From assembly GCA_950295325.1 (NCBI GenBank), contig OX485807.1, forward strand, positions 31,345,666 through 31,409,665: DNA of 64,000 bases, given 5' to 3'. The stretch comes from Polytrichum commune. Lineage: Eukaryota; Streptophyta; Polytrichopsida; Polytrichales; Polytrichaceae. The translations under genes were made by a program, and so were the position numbers. Under the pieces are notes generated by a model, which searched no databases, was not told the DNA's origin, and worked only from the letters and a program-made list of their open reading frames with translations. Shown one piece after another: positions 46,033-57,889 of this stretch (within the stretch, counting starts at the first letter, position 1; each line of letters begins with the position of its first letter).

Positions 46033-46773
46033 CAGTCTACCCTCTATAAATGTTAACCCTCGGGAGTGGATCAAAGTTAACATTTATAGAGGTGTTAACA
46101 ATTAACAATTATAAAATTACTTTTTTGAGCAATATACAAATCTTAACATTTATAAATATAAGCAATTGTGAAGAGTCCTTGTGAGAGAATACCATTCATA
46201 AAATTGCAAACCCAATCAAAACTTTATTCAATATCAAGTTTACAAATCACGGGTGAAGTATGAATCAATGGTTCTTTGGTGAGATTCATGTGCATGCACA
46301 ACTTGCAAATATTTCTCAATCTGCACCAACAAACCCACATACTTGGACACATCACATGAACGTGATTCCATGTACCTTCTAATGGTACCAAAACTAGATT
46401 GCAAGTCACTATAAGATGGAATGGGTTCCACCTCACACTCCTCTCCCTCACAATCATCATTTGAGACATCAGAAGTCCCACCAATAGAGCCTAAAACATC
46501 CCATACATCCTCTTCGGTGACCTCAGATGCCTTGCCCTAACGAATGGTGAGAGAGAGAGGAATGTAATTGGATGCGTAGTTTTTATCATCCATATTATGG
46601 TTGTATTTCATTCATTAACATTTATAGAGTCAAATTTACAAAGAAGGGAGTACCATTTTGTTAACAGTTAACACGTTTAACATTTATAGTGTGCAATATG
46701 TGGGGAGTAGAAGAAAGTTAACATTTAGAGAGGGTTAACACTTATAGGTGTAACATCTATAGAGGGTGGACTG
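46033..46773 (-). mobile_element. pogo/Tigger-type DNA transposon, deleted, with TA duplication
   Basis: The left terminus CAGTCTACCCTCTATAAATG and right terminus (reverse complement CAGTCCACCCTCTATAGATG) are inverted repeats that begin CAGT, flanked by TA at 46031-46032 and 46774-46775; both features define the pogo/Tigger group of Tc1/mariner transposons. Near each end, further GTTAACATTTATAGAGG motifs occur, possibly transposase-binding repeats. Only the C-terminal end of a transposase frame remains inside on the minus strand. Confidence 0.83.
46238..46540 (-). pseudogene. Tigger/CENP-B-like transposase, C-terminal remnant
   Basis: On the minus strand an acidic open stretch (SEVTEEDVWDVLG, then NDDCEGEECEVEP) leads into SFGTIRRYMESR and ends HESHQRTIDSYFTRDL and stop. 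Transposases of the Tigger/jerky group typically end with a motif of the form Q(T/S)(T/S)(I/L)xxYF after an acidic linker. The DNA-binding and DDE regions are absent. Confidence 0.6.
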
Positions 46774-46881
46774 TACGAAGTTTCATGGTCACCATGCCCG
46801 CACTTTTCATGTTGAGCTGCCTCTATAATTATTGGAAAGCCTTATTACAAAATAACAATGATTTGTGGGATCGGAGTTGGT

Positions 46882-47345
46882 CATGACTCATAATCAACTC
46901 CCTCTTATTCATAGTTTATACGATCTTCACCATGCGATCCTTTTGTTGCAAAAAATGCATCCTCTAACCATGAGCACATAAGGTAGGCGTGTGTTATTTG
47001 GATACCTCCCTCTTTGCACCCATTCTTTTGTAGGACATGAAACATGCAATTAGACCTATATGATTACTTAATGATGAGTACACGAATCCTCACTTTGATA
47101 ATAAATAAGATATTCATGTTCGTAATCAACTACATCTTGTTCATACTTTATATGATCTTCACCATGCAATCCTTTTGTTGCAAATGCATCCTCTATCCAT
47201 GAGCACATAAGGAGGGCGTGTGGTATTTGGATACTTCTCTCTTTCCACCCATTTTTTGGTAGGACATGAAACATGCAATTAGATCTATATGACCACTTAA
47301 TGATGAGCACGAGAATCTTCACTTTGATAATAAATAAGAAATTCA
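46882..47345 (+). repeat. Tandem duplication of a 232-bp unit
   Basis: Two copies (46882-47113 and 47114-47345) share GATCTTCACCATGC, ATCCTTTTGTTGCAAA, GGACATGAAACATGCAATTA and CACTTTGATAATAAATAAGA, offset by 232 bases. The second copy continues into the GGATATGAAACATGC dispersed repeat (to about 47400), so the unit derives from that family. Confidence 0.8.
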
Positions 47346-48191
47346 TATGAGTTTCAAACATTATCAAGCAAATGGCTAGGGGCACAATTCGGATTTGTTG
47401 CTTATCTCATAGTCCCCCTAATTCTGTTGATTATTGAGTCTAGAGTGGTTAGTGTATTTCGAGCATGTAGTTTAATCTCATATGAACACATGTTTGTTTG
47501 GTGTTTGTTCTAAGATCCACACCTAGCCACATACCACTAAAATATAGTTGTCCAAACTATCTGTTGTGTTGGAATTAGGCACGTCTACCTTTAAGGGAGA
47601 CGAGTCTTAAACAATTCCTTTTTCTTTTTTTCTTCATCTGATTAGCCCACTGGAGTATCATTTGAAACAAACGATTAGTGCAAGATGACTAAGTTAGCGA
47701 ATCCAAATTGAGGCCATTTTCCACATGATAACTTCTGGAGCTCGTATGAGTGTCTCATTCATTATCAATTTGAAAATATTTTTTCTTCTTGAATGATCAT
47801 ATAGGTCCTTTGAGTTATGTTCATTACTGAGATTGGAATAGTATGTAAGATTTAAACATGTAGGCTAACCTTTTTTTTTTAACACATTAGTTTTTGTTGT
47901 TTGTTCTTGGATCCACTTATTTTAACTAGGCACTCACCAAGTGGGGAGAGCATTTCTAGCAACTCCCTTTTTGTTTTGCATCCACCCAAAGAGCATTTCA
48001 TCCATAACCTTTGATTTTTGTCCATGAGCATACTGCTACTGTCCTATAGCAACTCAACATCTAGTTTGATCTCCTCTTGCCAATTGAATGGGTCTATGAT
48101 TATGGGACACATGCAAATAGATATTGTCTTTGATGGTACAAGCACATGCAATGTAGATATGTTTTATATAGCCCTTTGTGTACTCCATCTA

Positions 48192-48408
48192 CACTCATTA
48201 TGATATCTAGTGTCACTTACTATTTGGAATTACAAAGGGCTATATATTTTTACTATTAATGTAAATGCTTACCAAGTAAAGATGTTAATATTTTATAATA
48301 TTCAAACAACCAATTTGAACTTTGTTGGTAAAAAATGAGACGCAAAGTAAATGTTTATAGCATGGCTTAATTCCAAATACTAAGTGACACTAAATATGAT
48401 ATTTAGTG
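48192..48408. mobile_element. TA-flanked MITE, CACTAAATATCATA family
   Basis: The left arm CACTCATTATGATATCTAGTG...CTTACTATTTGGAATTA and right arm TAATTCCAAATACTAAGTG...AAATATGATATTTAGTG are inverted over about 50 bases, with TA at 48190-48191 and 48409-48410. The interior is AT-rich and non-coding. Confidence 0.82.
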
Positions 48409-49479
48409 TAGTTCTTGTCAAGTAATTAGTCTCACTAATGACTTACTTGAAGTCTTTATGGGTCAAGGTTGTTGGCGAACTTGTTTGCATAGTGAAGGGT
48501 CAATTATGGGTTGTCAAATTAGGTTCCATCTTTTTGGGGAGAAACATAATTTGGTGCAAAGGCCCTAAAGAGCTTCCTAATAAAGTCAAAGTAGGTCAGC
48601 TAACATGGAACGATAACTTGGAAGAATGATCAAGTGGCTTCAATCAAGGAAGGAATTTTTATGTAAAAGAATTAGTGAGAATGAGTGTTTGTTGATTTAA
48701 AGGCAATCATCAATCACACTACACAACTAGTATAGAATGTTGACCTTTATTTTATTTTTTCGTGTGTTGTATTTTTAATCAAATTACTCTACCGAACACA
48801 ATGTTGCTTGGCCATGAAATTTTCTAAATCACAAGTACTTACATATAGCTGAATGTTGGCCATGAGTGAATGTTTTGCTCATTTGCTATATACAATCTTC
48901 TTGTCACTTATGTAGCAAACACATTGTGCAATGTATCTCATTGGTAGAGTTGTCAACACATGATTGTTAGACATGATAATCGTGACTTGGATGAACTCCA
49001 AGGCAAGAGACAAACGCTACATGACTTTGTGATAAGTGATGGAACCTCATGTGATGTGTTTGCACAAAACATGGGAACACAAGCTCCATGCAACAACAAC
49101 AACAAAAAAGTAACAAAAAATCCAAAGAGACCATGTGGGCCGACGCCTCCTTGATGAAAGTCCGGCCTCCCTCCCTTCCTTCCCCCCTTTGTTTGTTAGT
49201 TGTTGGAGGGCTCCAATGACCATGTCCATACAAGCAACTCGGTCACAAAGAATCTAAGTTGTGTATAATTTAACACAAACCAATGCCGGGGACTCAACGG
49301 GCACCATTGAATTGGTTGGGGCGGTGAAGGAATGGGAGGTTGAAACATTTCATACACTAAAATTTCTTTGTTCTTTTTGGTCACCCACTTCGTCCCTTGG
49401 CCTCTACAAAGTGATGGGCCACACCATGATATCATTTAAATGATTAAATAACATTATAACTTAAGAAAGCCAGTTCCTA

Positions 49480-49659
49480 CACTGATAATCCCAATTAGTG
49501 TGTGTTACTATTCGAACTTATGCAGTGCAATAACATCTTACTCCAACTCAATAGTCTATTTGGATATTATAGACCATAAATGGCTTTGCTTGGTAGTATA
49601 ATACATTATAGCTATGCATAACTCCGAATAGTAACACGCACTAATTGGGATTATCAGTG
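49480..49659. mobile_element. TA-flanked MITE, CACTGATAATCCC family, well preserved
   Basis: Arms of about 45 bases: CACTGATAATCCCAATTAGT and GTGTTACTATTCGAA on the left, the inverse on the right, ending ACTAATTGGGATTATCAGTG. TA flanks both sides (49478-49479, 49660-49661). A diverged relative is at 32327-32539. Confidence 0.88.
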
Positions 49660-49799
49660 TAGCTTACCTTCAGTTTCGGTTTGGGTGGTGGTAGAACCTC
49701 TCCCATTCTTTGTTTCGGTTATTCTCCACAATGTACAATAACATCTGATACCTAATATTTGCATGCCCTTGACAACTTGAACATTTTTTGAAAAAAATG

Positions 49800-50128
49800 T
49801 TGACCTAAGGGCTGCTTTACACACAAACTAAGAGCCGTGACAATCTCGGGGGGTTCACTCCCTCTTATATTTTGCATACACGTGCGTTCGGGACCTATTT
49901 ATTGGGGGGGGGGGGGGGGTTATATGCCTTGCAAAATAGATTATAAGGTGATGGTATTTTACATGTAAACATGTTTCAATATTTTAAAATCCCCTATTTT
50001 ACATGTATATTTTTTAGAAAATTTATCTACAATGAATATATTGGACCCTGTTTTTTATCGCACGTTGTTCTACGATTTTTGCCTGTGAACCCCCCGAGGT
50101 GACAATGAAAATCTGAAAGCCCTTGAAG
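49800..50128. repeat. Inverted-repeat element with G16 tract
   Basis: GACAATCTCGGGGGGTTCAC near 49837 faces GTGAACCCCCCGAGGTGACA near 50086; outward, AAGGGCT and AGCCCTT also pair. Inside lie 16 G residues at 49904-49919. No target duplication was fixed. Confidence 0.6.
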
Positions 50129-50187
50129 ATCACCCAGAGGCCTTAGGCCATACCGTGGGAAATGAAAATCTAAGTTCACAAAACGTT

Positions 50188-50300
50188 GGGCCCTTAAGCT
50201 CAGTGAAAAGAGAAAGTAGACCACATTCAAGGACCGCAACATATGTTCAAGTTCAAGTCCCCACTATGAAAACATAATAATTTTGGGAGCTAGTTACAAA
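50188..50300 (+). repeat. Possible tRNA-derived SINE
   Basis: TTAAGCTCAGTGAAAAGAG (50194-50211) resembles an RNA polymerase III A box, and GTTCAAGTCC (50251-50260) a B box; the spacing is right for a tRNA-derived head. No clear cloverleaf is formed, so it is not a functional tRNA gene. Confidence 0.35.
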
Positions 50301-50368
50301 TTCATTTGGTTTCCACAACCTCTACTTTTGTTGTCATGTAGGATGCCATGCCGATCTTTCAGCCGAGC

Positions 50369-50537
50369 CATAACAGTACTCAACACTCACTTCTCGTTCA
50401 GTGGGCCCATGCCTGGGAATACAACAATCGGATCCTCGGAGAGCTGAGTATGGAGACCCAACTTTTCGAACATCCGACTCTTCTATTCCGGGGGGGGGGG
50501 CCCGCTGAACGAGAAGCGAGTGTTGAGTAATGTTATG
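50369..50537. mobile_element. Short inverted-repeat MITE, 169 bp, with G11
   Basis: CATAACAGTACTCAACACTC and CTTCTCGTTCAG on the left are mirrored by CTGAACGAGAAG and GAGTGTTGAGTAATGTTATG on the right. The arms are about 39 bases, and a G11 tract (50490-50500) lies at the inner edge of the right arm, where the left arm has GGGCCC-like sequence. Confidence 0.75.
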
Positions 50538-50719
50538 TCTCTTAGACCTTCAAAGTCTAGTGTAAAGTGAACTTAGACCACCTTCGGCTTCTCAACCAAT
50601 CCCATGACCTATATAAATCACGGGTGAAACGGCCCTCAAGCTCTGCCGTAAAGCGATCCGAAGTATCCCAAATTGACGACTGTCAATTACCGAGCGACTG
50701 GATTTCACTCAGAAATATA

Positions 50720-51065
50720 AAGTACACAAAATATGATAATTAGTGTTAGATACACTAAATACGAACACTACACTAAATATCACTAACCCTATGAAAGTAA
50801 GTAACATTAAATGTAAACTCAAACACTAAATATCATCTATGGTAATATGTGAAAGTTACATGCACGAATTTAGTGTTTAGTAGGAAAGGGGTGGCAACAA
50901 GGAAGGCGATTGATTGTTTCCAGGAAAGAGGTGGCAACAAGGAAAGCGGCGGCGGCGGCACATTTATGTCTAACACTAATTATCAAAGAATTGAAAATTA
51001 GTGTTGAGCAGAATAGGGTGGTAAAACACTAAATCTAATCAAACACTAAATATCATATTTGGTGT
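50720..51065. repeat. Cluster of ACACTAAATATCA-type MITE relics
   Basis: At least six copies of ACACTAAAT(A/C)T or its complement occur within 350 bases, with an AGAGGTGGCAACAAGGAA-like duplication and a (GGC)n run between them. It looks like overlapping insertions of the CACTAAATATCATA family. Confidence 0.5.
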
Positions 51066-51129
51066 TCTCCCCTCCAAGAACCACCTCGAACATCACCACC
51101 GGCGCTTGTGCCCTAAACCAGTGTCCGGG

Positions 51130-51703
51130 AAGTTTTTGGGCATATATAGATAGTCGGTCAAGATCCCAGTGATTCTAAATCCAACCCGTTACATGTTGAC
51201 ATCATCTTCCGGTTTTGCTTTCGTTCATTTGAGGAGGTATATTCTTCCATAGATTCCTCTAAAATGATGGGTAATTCTCCTAGAGTCTCCAACTACTTCA
51301 ACCGCTTAGTATTTCTCAAACTCAACCGCTCCATCTATTGTAACTAACCGCCGGTTCTCCCCGAGCAGTGGTGTCTATGCTCATTATTTATCATCACAAA
51401 CCCAGTGCCATTGCTGCTGCCCATTGAGATCGATGGGGTCCAAGATAAATTGTCGTTGTACTACTTCCAACCAATGGTCGAGGAGAACCAGCAGTTACAA
51501 TAGATGAACCGGTTGAGTTGGAGAAATAATAAGCGGTTGAAGTAGTTCAAGACTGCAGGAGAATTACCGATCGTTTTAGAGGAATTTATAGAAGAATATA
51601 CCCCAGTTTAGTAAAGGAAAACCGGAGGATGTCATCAACATGTACCCGGTTGGACTTGCAAACACTCGGATCTCAACTGATTAGTATGCCCAAAATCTCC
51701 CCC
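51130..51703. mobile_element. Fold-back element of the ACCGGTT family, single-unit arms
   Basis: The left arm (about 51130-51366) and right arm (about 51475-51703) are inverted copies of one unit, separated by a loop of about 110 bases. Paired motifs include CTCAACCGC(TCC)ATC/GATGAACCGGTTGAG, GAGAATTACCGATCG/ATGGGTAATTCTC and TGGGCATA/TATGCCCA. There is no coding frame. The same unit, tandemly repeated, builds the structure at 62640-64000. Confidence 0.8.
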
Positions 51704-51952
51704 ATAGATCACTGCTTCCAACACCGAGTCTCTTTAACAATTGGGCGAAGGGGGGATCTGTCAGAGCGCTCGCTTCCACATGATGATTCGCAAAGCCAAT
51801 GGTAAGGTGTGATGGTGGGAAGCTTTGGTCTAAAAGCACGCCTGGAAATGTCAAAGGCTTCCCACAAGTGCCACCTACTCTACCCTCATGCAAAAAGGGT
51901 GCTTTTCTTCATGGCCGCCAACGAACAAGGCTGCCATCTTTCACTCACTTTG

Positions 51953-52356
51953 TTGGCTCTGTCTGTAGGACAGAGACTATGCATCAACTTCTTCGTTTCA
52001 AGACCAAATTTCCTAACCACTTTGTGTTCACACTTGGATGTTACTTGTTCTTGTTATTTTGGGTCCACCTTATTTAATGTGGTCTCTCTCTCTCTCTAAT
52101 TGCTCCCTAAAATGTATTGAAAGAAATCTAGTTAACTATAGTTATTTCGGCAGTTCTTGATTATTCATTTTAAAAATTTCGAGTGATAAATGAGTAGCTT
52201 CAATCCTTGACCCGCATTTGAGAAGAAGGTGCCCAAAATCCAAGAAAGGTTTGGTATAGTGAATAACCATGGATTGGCATGAGCAAAGTGGACAACTACA
52301 ATTATAGTCTTTCATAGTAAAGGACAGAGCCTCACGGTTCTACCGTTTTCTTGTTT
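51953..52356 (+). repeat. Long dispersed repeat, copy 2 (partner at 17668-18086)
   Basis: See the partner entry: about 400 bases are shared in the same orientation. Here a CTCTCTCTCT run (about 52083-52097) occupies the position of the (TA)n in copy 1. The right boundary falls at TTTTCTTGTT. Confidence 0.75.
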
Positions 52357-52833
52357 CTTTTGTGCGCTTATCATGCACGATTCGCCCGGAGCGAGCCGGA
52401 GCCGGAGGTTGCAATATACCACCTTCTTATGACACTTCAGGTTGTGCGGTCTTCGTGTAACGTAGGAGGTGCACACTAAACCCAATTCATTAAATTCATT
52501 TATTGTCACAACGAAAAAACCAGTAAATACAATCCACTCATACAAATACTTAGAATAGCAGGCTGGAAAGTCAACCTCCTCATCACCATCACAACAGGTG
52601 TTAGAGGAGCTATCTACGAATAATCAATTAAAGATTTAGAAAAACTTAAAATACCCAAAAGTGAGATCAAAACACTCGTGAAAATATTACACCAAAATAC
52701 CATTAAGTACCTCACATATCTAATACTAATTTTTTTTAAACTAAACAATAAACAACCCCCCATAGACCCCCCCCCCCTAGATGTTAGGTTCTGCACTTAC
52801 CAAAGGAGCCCACCTTCCGAGAGGGAGGAAGTA

Positions 52834-54118
52834 CAGTCTAACCTTGATAATGTCACCCTTGTTAATAAAACACCTTGATATTGTCACCTAAAAGTTTGAA
52901 ACCGATTTTCATAGTGTAAAACTCCCTCGTTATTATCCCTATCACCCTTGGTAATGTCACTATTTTTTTCCAAAATCCGTAGTGTAAATGTGATAATACC
53001 AAGTATGGATGGATTGTATGTGATGGTTGGATGGACAGATTGTAGATAGATAGATAGTCAAGAAAGTTATAGATGGGTTTAATGTTTTTGTACTCTCCCA
53101 TATCACTATCTTGTTCCTTCCACCAAATGTGACTTCAGTTGTTCAGCCTTTGGATCAAGGAGTGATTGCAACATTCAAAATGTGCTATAAGCGCAAGCTT
53201 GTTGCCTAGACTTTGCAACAAATTGATAACAACTCAAATGGAGATTTGGGGAAACTGAATGTTGATCTATTTCAAGCTATGCTATGGTGTGTGGCGGCAT
53301 GGCATGAATTAGATGATCAAACCATTAGAAATTGTTCGAGAAAGTCCGCCATATTGCCTACAGAGTGGAATGCAGATATCAATAATTTTGATGAACGTTT
53401 GAAGTCCAAAATGGAGGAAGCAACTTTGGAATTGGGCAATCTCATCGCCGCATTGAATTTGGGTTTGGATGTCGAAGGCAAGCCTATAGAAAAGCTTTGT
53501 CCTTTGGAGTACATAAACATGGAAGGTGAAGATGATTTTGAGGTGGAATATTCTACTGAGGAGCTTGTGCAATTAGTGCAAGATGGCAAACATGTTCTTG
53601 ATTCCATGGAAGTAGACCCATTGATTGTTGATAGAAGTGATGATGAGTCTAAAGTAGTGAAGCTAAGCGATGCACAAAAATATGCTAAAGATGTTTTGAA
53701 TTTTATGGCTAGCCAAGGTTCTCAGATTTTCAACACTCTGGAGTTGTTAGGAATGGAAAAAAATCCATGACAAACTCATTAGAATTGGTGTTGCACATTT
53801 AACATCAACAAAACAATGTGACATTAGAAACTTCTTTGTCTCTAGTGAGAGGTCTTTACCTGATCTCAATGACACATTATGATGTGCTCTTGTTGTTATT
53901 CACAATTTTGAATTAGATTTTACATTCAAAAACATTGAAGTCTCGTATTTGTTATTTTCTTTTTTACATTGTAATTTTATTTTGATTTTCTACCTATTTT
54001 TTGATAATATCACATTATGCACAAATCTTCAAAACGTGACATTATCAAATATGTCACACCTTGTTTATATCACTCTTTTTGGTGAAACGGATGGTGTGAC
54101 ATTATCAAGGTTAGACTG
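52834..54118 (+). mobile_element. pogo/Tigger-type DNA transposon, internally deleted, with TA duplication
   Basis: The termini are CAGTCTAACCTTGATAATGT and its exact reverse complement (ACATTATCAAGGTTAGACTG), with TA at 52832-52833 and 54119-54120. The perfect first 20-25 bases, the CAGT start and the TA duplication mark a pogo/Tigger element. Inner subterminal repeats (TGTCAC with TTGATAATGT/GATATTGTC variants) are present at both ends. Of a normal element of about 2-3 kb only 1285 bp remain, keeping the 3' part of the transposase. Confidence 0.9.
53087..53770 (+). pseudogene. Tigger/CENP-B-like transposase, C-terminal half with a stop
   Basis: The frame reads ITILFLPPNVTSVVQPLDQG and VIATFKMCYKRKL, the conserved end of the DDE_1 domain of pogo/Tigger transposases (LPPNxTSxxQPLDQGxI). 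An in-frame TAG at 53207-53209 interrupts it; from 53213 it runs open for 185 codons through WHELDDQTIRNC and an acidic region to 53770. The helix-turn-helix DNA-binding part and the first catalytic Asp residues are missing, so the protein would be inactive. Confidence 0.82.
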
Positions 54119-54120
54119 TA

Positions 54121-56880
54121 CACTTACTATGACACTTGATTAAACATGAACACGGTATAGAGGAACGGGCTCCCATTCACATTTGGGTATAAACTAAACC
54201 CCGACGTTACTTTTATTTTATTTGTTTATGCACAGTTAACCAAGGCAACCCCCAAAATCATGATCTGGAATATCCTAGAAACCGAAGTGACCGTGATTTT
54301 TTTCCCAACATAATCGTATCAATGCCACTACTGCCTCTATTCATTGGTGCATGAAGCTATAACTTTGGGCGGCACCGGTTTTTGGAATAAGGTCATGAGT
54401 GATTTTATTGAGGATTTCATGACTGACAATTTCAGGGGCTGGAATATCTAGCATGAGGTTCATTTGTTTCCGGTTTCACATACTTTGGAACTCCATCTAC
54501 CAAGTTTCACCAAAACTTGTAATTGAGTGCTTTCATTATTAGTACGTAGTGCTTTAGTTATTGATAATGGTGTAGATATATCATAACTAGGGGTGAGAAC
54601 ACAATAATCACTTCAAAAAACTTATAAATTTTTATATTGGGGGAGGAGTTTTTTAAAAATGGTGTGTGTGCCTAATGTGGAAGCTTCCAACTCCATGTGT
54701 ACCAATTTGGATGTTGGATCGTAGTGTTGAAGAACCATTCTAGCTACCACCACTTCTGAATGAAGAAGAATGCCAGTTAGAAATGTATGATCAAGTTCAT
54801 TTGTTTTTGGGATCTCCCATCATAGTGTTCATTCCATGATTTATAAAGTGGTTGTGTTGGGATGCCAATTTTGAGGATCACATGCGCTTAGGATGGCGTT
54901 TATGTGTGCCTATTCAAGTGTTAGAAATGTGTGTAAAGAACGGGAAAAGAACATCTAGTCCGCCTCATTCAAACAAGTATGCTTGTATTTGTTAAAAGGG
55001 GGGGAGGGGATGCAAACTCTACATTGAAATTATAAATGACATGTGTGGGTGAATATGAAATAAAACCTCTTATATACAAGAAGACCATAGAGAAGAACAA
55101 AGGTACACGTACAAATGATACACTACTAGATAATAAATTTCTTTGTTTATACTAAGGTTTTAAATGTCATGTTATAAATGCCTCAAACCACATAGACAAA
55201 ACATAACTCGTGAAGAGGAAAAAGGGGTATTTTATTAAATTTACAATTAATTTCAATTTCCAAAGAAACACTTGTTGAAGATTTTATTCATGCATAAGAT
55301 GTAACTCATAACAATCTAACCCTACAACATACGTCATTGAAGCTAGGGCAAGGAAAGTTGCATTGAGATCTACCATCATGTGATCAACTTAGTCAAAACT
55401 CCACTTTGACTCATTTGACTTTTGATACCAACACAATTCTATTTCCATATGTAAAGTGTTATATTGATCAATAGCTTCTTTATATTCTACCCACCTTAAT
55501 TATCAAATATTTGGCAAATTGATTCAACCATTCAATATTTCAAGTTTTGGTAGTCAAAACCTTTGTAGAATTAGATGATCTCCATCTTTTCTTGGAGATC
55601 TTTTCTTGACCTTCTTGATTAACGTAGTGTTTGCAAAAGACAATGATCTTCAATTATCTCCAAATGAAAAATATGTGAAAACTTAAATAAGATGAAACCA
55701 TGACATCTATTCATTTTTATTTTTCTAAACTTTAGGGCTCCCTTTCATACATCTACCTCTACATAAGATACTACTTTGATTATGCCAATTAGTGTGTGTG
55801 ATATTAATTCCAATCACACATTATGTTGCCAAACCTCAAAATTAGTGAGGCCCAAATTTTTCCTAACTGATACTAAATTTATGAATACATGATTATTTAC
55901 CATACATTTCAAGGGAATTTGTGTGTGCTCAGAGGTCTTTGTAGAGTGCATAATTTGTTTTGGTAAGCTTGAAGAGGCTTCATCTTTTTTTCTTCTTTTT
56001 TTCAGTCAGCAACACTCAATCTTTAAGGCATCTCCTAACACTAAGAAACCGAAGAGAGCTTGCATTGAGAGTTTCCGGAAATTTGACACTTTGGGCTCTT
56101 GAAACCCTATATCTTTTGGTGGCACTACTTTTATAGCGCAAAAAAATTTAGTATCAACTTTAGAAGAATCTCACATGCACTATGAGCTCTCTCTCACTAA
56201 ACGGGATATTCAGTGTAGTAGCCTTTTAATTTGTACAACCAAGAGAAAAACAAACAATAACTCCCCTTTATGTATACTATGCCTCCTATTGTCTCAAAAA
56301 AATACCCCTTCTAACACTCATGTTAGTTCATACATGTTTTACATAGTGCCTCCCAATTTTGTACATGATTGATTAAATAGAAAGAGAAAGAGAATCTTCA
56401 CTTTGGACTCATATGGATTTTTATCCTCTACTCAAATTTTTGAAACTTCAAATGATAAAATTTTAGTGATTCACAAAAACTGACTAGATGAAACATTTTC
56501 CAAGCAGGTCCAACACTAAAAAATGTATGTGGAATTTGAAGAGCCCACAAAAGGACCACACACAAAGCCTTCTATAGAGGTTGGAGGGGACTATTGAGAT
56601 GTCCGACCTCAATCCTAATGAAATTTTGAGGCCATGGTTGAGGTTGGGGTGGGAATGTGGCCCTTCCCCAACCTATATGGACATCCAATATTGAAGTATC
56701 AAGGCTAGGATTGATGTTGGTATGGACTTGCTCACACATGTTACAAGAGAGTGAAAGGGGATTTTTTCCTATTTATATTTACGACATGATATTAAACGCC
56801 AACTTCATGCAGAGCAAGCATGAATGAAGAGCCTCTATGCATGCAGGCTAATTCCCCCTTTCGGGAGTGGTTTCTATATG
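54121..56880. other. Intergenic stretch, no gene seen
   Basis: AT-rich, with frames of at most 65 codons. AATTAGTGTGTGTGATATTAA near 55790 resembles the ends of the CACTGATAATCC family, but no partner arm was found. Confidence 0.35.
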
Positions 56881-56984
56881 AGGCAACAAGTAACAAAGAT
56901 AACTAATGTAATTATGGTAGTGTTGAGGGTAAAGATTATTGTTGTTTAAGCATGAAAGTGGGTTGTGGCATTATCACCTTGGAA

Positions 56985-57065
56985 TTGTAAGGGTAGGTTG
57001 GTGGGTGCCTACGCTTGAGATTCGTTTGAAGGTGCAGGTTCAAAACCTTGCAAGGCCTTTTTGAG
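56985..57065 (+). repeat. Possible SINE head
   Basis: TAGGTTGGTGGGTGCCTACG could be an A box and GGTTCAAAACC (about 57038-57048) a B box; a similar GTTCGAGACC lies at about 57330. The pattern is weak, and there is no tRNA cloverleaf. Confidence 0.25.
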
Positions 57066-57889
57066 AGGTTTTGAACTACCCTCACAACTACTCTCACAAC
57101 TATGGGGTTTTGTTTTAACCTAGAACGTTGCATTGTAGTTATCAGTTTGCCTTTTCACCCTCATGCTACTTCCCTCTTTTGGGGGCGGGCACTATGTGTG
57201 GCATCCAAACAGTAGTTGCCACTAGGTCAAGGGACGTATTTTGAAGGCCATGGTCATGTGGATTTGGTCACCTCGGGGCCAACAAGTGGGTTTTGTGGGT
57301 GTTGTGGTGTAATGTTTGTGAATGTCCATGTTCGAGACCTTGAGAATTCCCTTAGGAAGCTAGTGTCGCAAGAAAATGCTATCCGTTAATTAAGTCTAAA
57401 TGGCAACATCTACCAACCACAGTCACGGTTGCCAAATTTTGTTGGCGGTTATGGGGGCCAATGTGAGGATGAAAGGAAGGTGGAGGCTTCTTTTTGTGTA
57501 AGAAATCCATTTGTTATGTTTCAATTGGGCGGCGATTCTTTGGTGTTTGTGAAAAGAATGTGAATAGTGTGAAAATAGTGGTTTTTGTGATCCAGGTGAG
57601 GGTTTTTGATGGCTTCATTTGGGATGTTGTCAGGGCCGAGGGTTTGGAGGAGGGTATGTTGTGTAGGCATTGGTTAATTTTTTTTCTTTATTGAATGTGG
57701 AGACAAGAGGGGTAAAAGGGTCTCTACTCTTTTTAACGCATAGTCCATCAAAATCATGCCATGGAAATTTCTTGATATTGTACGAACATGATTTTAGGTG
57801 GTGGGAGTGAGAGCAGGTGGTTGTGCTTGGGAAGAATCACTCCAACTTGTAGCAGTATTTCTCTTCATTGATTTGGGAAGGTGTTGTTA

